A stretch of 32,033 bases of DNA from contig JBCBKP010000035.1 in NCBI GenBank assembly GCA_038521625.1, positions 1-32,033 of the forward strand. The letters are read 5' to 3'. A program made the position numbers and the translations under genes. Positions 30,164 to 32,033 of this stretch are shown here, in pieces; the first letter of the stretch is position 1; each line of letters begins with the position of its first letter. Under the pieces are notes generated by a model. That model was given only the letters and a program-made list of their open reading frames with translations, did not search any database and was not told the origin of the DNA. The stretch comes from JBCBKP01 sp038521625 (GTDB lineage Bacteria > Planctomycetota > Phycisphaerae > Phycisphaerales > UBA1924).

Positions 30164-31533
30164 ACGACCAGCCGACCCTCGAGAACGCCCTGCAGCTCGC
30201 CGCGTGCGTCCTCTTCTTCGTCGGCCTGCGCATGCTCCGCGGCCCCGCGACCGCCGTCCGCGGCAACGCCGTCTCCGCCGCCGCCATGGCGATCGCCGTC
30301 GCCGCCGCCGTCATCGCCACCGGCGTCAGCCTCACCCTCGTCGCCGCCTCTGTCGCCGTCGGCGCCTCGATCGGCCTGCTCCTCGCGCTCCGCGTGAAGA
30401 TGACCGGCATGCCCGAGCTCGTCGCGCTCTTCAACGGCCTCGGCGGCCTCGCCTCCGCCACCGTCGGACTCGTCGAGCTCATCGACCCCGAGACCACCGC
30501 CGCGCTCAGCCGCGCGCCCGCCGCCGCCGCCGTCGTCGTCGGCGCCATCGCCTTCACCGGCAGCCTCGTCGCCTACGGCAAGCTCTCCGGCAGGATCGAG
30601 ACCAAGGCCATCGTCTTCCCGCTCCAGCTCGCCCTCTCCGCGGCCGCGCTGCTCATCACCCTCGGCCTCGGCGTCGGCGCCGTCCTCGTCCCCGAGTCGC
30701 GACTCCTGCTCGCCCTGCTCTCGCTGCTCGCCCTCGTCCTCGGCGTGCTCGCCGTCGTCCGCATCGGCGGAGGCGACATGCCGGTCGTCGTCTCGCTGCT
30801 CAACGCCTACTCCGGGATCGCCGCCGCGCTCGCCGGGCTCGCGCTGGCGAGCCCCGTCCTCGTCGTCGCCGGCACGCTCGTCGGCGCCAGCGGGCTCATG
30901 CTCACCGGCGTCATGTGCAAGGGCATGAACCGCTCGCTCGCCGACGTCCTCTTCGCCGGTTTCGGCTCAGAGGTCGCCCCCGCCGGCGCCGCGCAGCAGG
31001 GCGAGGTCCGCCCCGTCTCCGCACCCGACGCCTTCCTCATGCTCGAGGCCGCGCGCTCCGTCGTCATCGTCCCCGGCTACGGCATGGCCGTCGCCCAGGC
31101 CCAGCACGTCGTCCAGGAGCTCGCCGAGATGCTCGCGGGCAACGGCACCGACGTCTCCTTCGTGATCCACCCGGTCGCCGGACGCATGCCCGGGCACATG
31201 AACGTCCTGCTCGCCGAGGCCGGCGTGCCCTACGAACAGCTCGCCGAGCCCCAGGACGTCAACCCGAACATGGCCGCCATCGATCTCGCGCTGGTCATCG
31301 GCGCCAACGACGTCGTCAACCCCGACGCGCGCGAGGACGAATCCAGCCCGCTCTACGGCATGCCGATCGTCAACGTCGACCAGGCGCGGACGACGATCGT
31401 CCTGAAGCGCTCGATGAACCCCGGCTTCGCCGGCGTCCAGAACTCGCTGTTCTTCAAGCCCAACACCCGGCTGCTCTTCGGCGACGCCAAGAAGTCCATC
31501 GCCGAGGTCCTCGCCGAGTTCAAGAGCGACTGA
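30160..31533 (+). CDS. pntB: NAD(P) transhydrogenase subunit beta
   Basis: A 457-residue subunit with a large membrane part and an NADP(H)-binding domain. The membrane part (about 10-265) carries many hydrophobic helices and the family loops KMTGMPELVALFNGLGGLAS and GGGDMPVVVSLLNAYSGIA. The NADP domain (about 285-457) has VIVPGYGMAVAQAQHVVQEL, HPVAGRMPGHMNVLLAEAGV, VIGANDVVNPDA, and KRSMNPGFAGVQNSLFF. All are expected in PntB, so the enzyme appears complete. The ATG at 30160 overlaps the pntAB stop. It converges with the SbtA-type gene 20 bases away. Confidence 0.95.
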   Translation: MNDQPTLENALQLAACVLFFVGLRMLRGPATAVRGNAVSAAAMAIAVAAAVIATGVSLTLVAASVAVGASIGLLLALRVKMTGMPELVALFNGLGGLASATVGLVELIDPETTAALSRAPAAAAVVVGAIAFTGSLVAYGKLSGRIETKAIVFPLQLALSAAALLITLGLGVGAVLVPESRLLLALLSLLALVLGVLAVVRIGGGDMPVVVSLLNAYSGIAAALAGLALASPVLVVAGTLVGASGLMLTGVMCKGMNRSLADVLFAGFGSEVAPAGAAQQGEVRPVSAPDAFLMLEAARSVVIVPGYGMAVAQAQHVVQELAEMLAGNGTDVSFVIHPVAGRMPGHMNVLLAEAGVPYEQLAEPQDVNPNMAAIDLALVIGANDVVNPDAREDESSPLYGMPIVNVDQARTTIVLKRSMNPGFAGVQNSLFFKPNTRLLFGDAKKSIAEVLAEFKSD

Positions 31534-31553
31534 CGTCGCCTCCCAGCGGATCG

Positions 31554-32033
31554 CTACAACCCCGCCCAGCCCACCGCCATCAGATACAGCGGCACACCCA
31601 AGCACACGTTGAACGGGAACGTCACACCCAGCGACATCGACAAGAACAGCCCCGAGTTCGCCTCCGGCACCCCGATCCGCAGCACCGCCGGCACCGCGAT
31701 GTACGACGCCGACGCCGCCAGCACCATGAAGAGCAAGCCGTTCCCGGGCGAGAGCCCAAGCGCTGCCGAGATCCCCAGACCGATCGCCGCGTTCACCACC
31801 GGCACCACCACCGCCGCCGCCAGCACCAGCGGCCCCACCTTCTTCAGCTCACGCATCCGACCGCCCGCGACAATCCCCGCCTCGAGCAGGAACAGCACCA
31901 GCACGCCGTGGAAGATGTCGAACGTGAACGCACGCAGCGGCTCGAAACGCGACGGCGAGATCAGCAGCCCCGCCAGCAGGCTCCCGAGCAGCAAGAAGAC
32001 CGGCCCGCTCGTCAGCGACTCCCGGAAGATCTC
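31554..32033 (-). CDS. sbtA: SbtA-type sodium-dependent bicarbonate transporter (5' part outside window)
   Basis: The C-terminal 159 residues of a membrane transporter. Segments include FHGVLVLFLLEAGIVAGG, VGPLVLAAAVVVPVVNAAIG and GNGLLFMVLAASASYIAVPAV, then RIGVPEANSGLFLSMSLG, TFPFNVCLGVPLYLMAVGW. ASASYIAVPA and PEAN..L.LS..LG.TFPFN..LG.PLY are the signature I associate with SbtA (DUF897) proteins. The frame is open to base 32033, so the N-terminal half lies beyond the window. SbtA imports bicarbonate with sodium in cyanobacteria; homologues in non-photosynthetic bacteria may import bicarbonate for carboxylases or carry other anions. It converges with the transhydrogenase operon. Confidence 0.82.
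   Translation of the reverse strand, partial: EIFRESLTSGPVFLLLGSLLAGLLISPSRFEPLRAFTFDIFHGVLVLFLLEAGIVAGGRMRELKKVGPLVLAAAVVVPVVNAAIGLGISAALGLSPGNGLLFMVLAASASYIAVPAVLRIGVPEANSGLFLSMSLGVTFPFNVCLGVPLYLMAVGWAGL

Overview
The window reads as chromosomal DNA of a very GC-rich Gram-negative-type bacterium, most likely a planctomycete of the Phycisphaerae group. This is inference from gene content, not from a marker gene. The signs are strong G/C at third codon positions in every real gene, a pyrophosphate-type phosphofructokinase beside FbaB-type aldolase and an archaeal-looking GlmM, a prepilin with an 'RAFTLVE' cleavage region, a secreted protein with a degenerate PEP-CTERM-like tail, an outer-membrane DUF481 protein, and heptose/LPS-type enzymes.

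Layout: 1-1708 (minus) holds a partial GNAT acetyltransferase behind a PPi-dependent phosphofructokinase. A heptamer tandem repeat (1793-1855) lies in the divergent gap before two exported amidohydrolase-family proteins (1899-6666, plus), which end at a strong hairpin (6676-6705). From 12500 down to 6707 (minus) is a tightly packed virion-type operon: portal, scaffold-like protein, SU10/DUF5309-type major capsid protein, three small proteins in connector positions, a membrane-anchored coiled-coil protein and a lipoprotein. No terminase, tail, integrase, replication or lysis gene is recognisable in the window. A 320-base gap with inverted repeats precedes the portal gene.

Next on the minus strand come a small conserved-looking protein and a phosphohexomutase (12821-14705), a hairpin-rich repeat, and fbaB (14934-16025). 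An ECF-type sigma factor and a two-membrane-segment DUF4349 protein overlap by 4 bases (16213-18125, plus). Then on the minus strand are a prepilin-like protein, a MauE/DoxX-like membrane protein whose frame meets the prepilin at a 25-base duplication, an unknown protein, polyphosphate kinase, a PTPS-III-type pterin enzyme and a small PnuC-like membrane protein (18148-23117).

The last third holds a nitrilase (plus), a DUF481 outer-membrane protein (minus), a GmhB-like phosphatase followed by a family-9 glycosyltransferase (plus), tRNA-Ala(GGC) with promoter and terminator candidates, a secreted protein with a sorting tail (minus), a three-gene proton-translocating transhydrogenase (28698-31533, plus) and the partial end of an SbtA-type bicarbonate transporter (minus).

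Working together: PPi-PFK and FbaB are consecutive glycolytic steps; GmhB-like and WaaF-like proteins fit lipopolysaccharide inner-core synthesis; pntAA-pntAB-pntB form one enzyme. The most unusual part is the motorless, tailless capsid module. The other points of note are the frame-changing duplication between the MauE-like and prepilin genes, a palindromic element present in several copies, and family members with substituted metal or catalytic residues.
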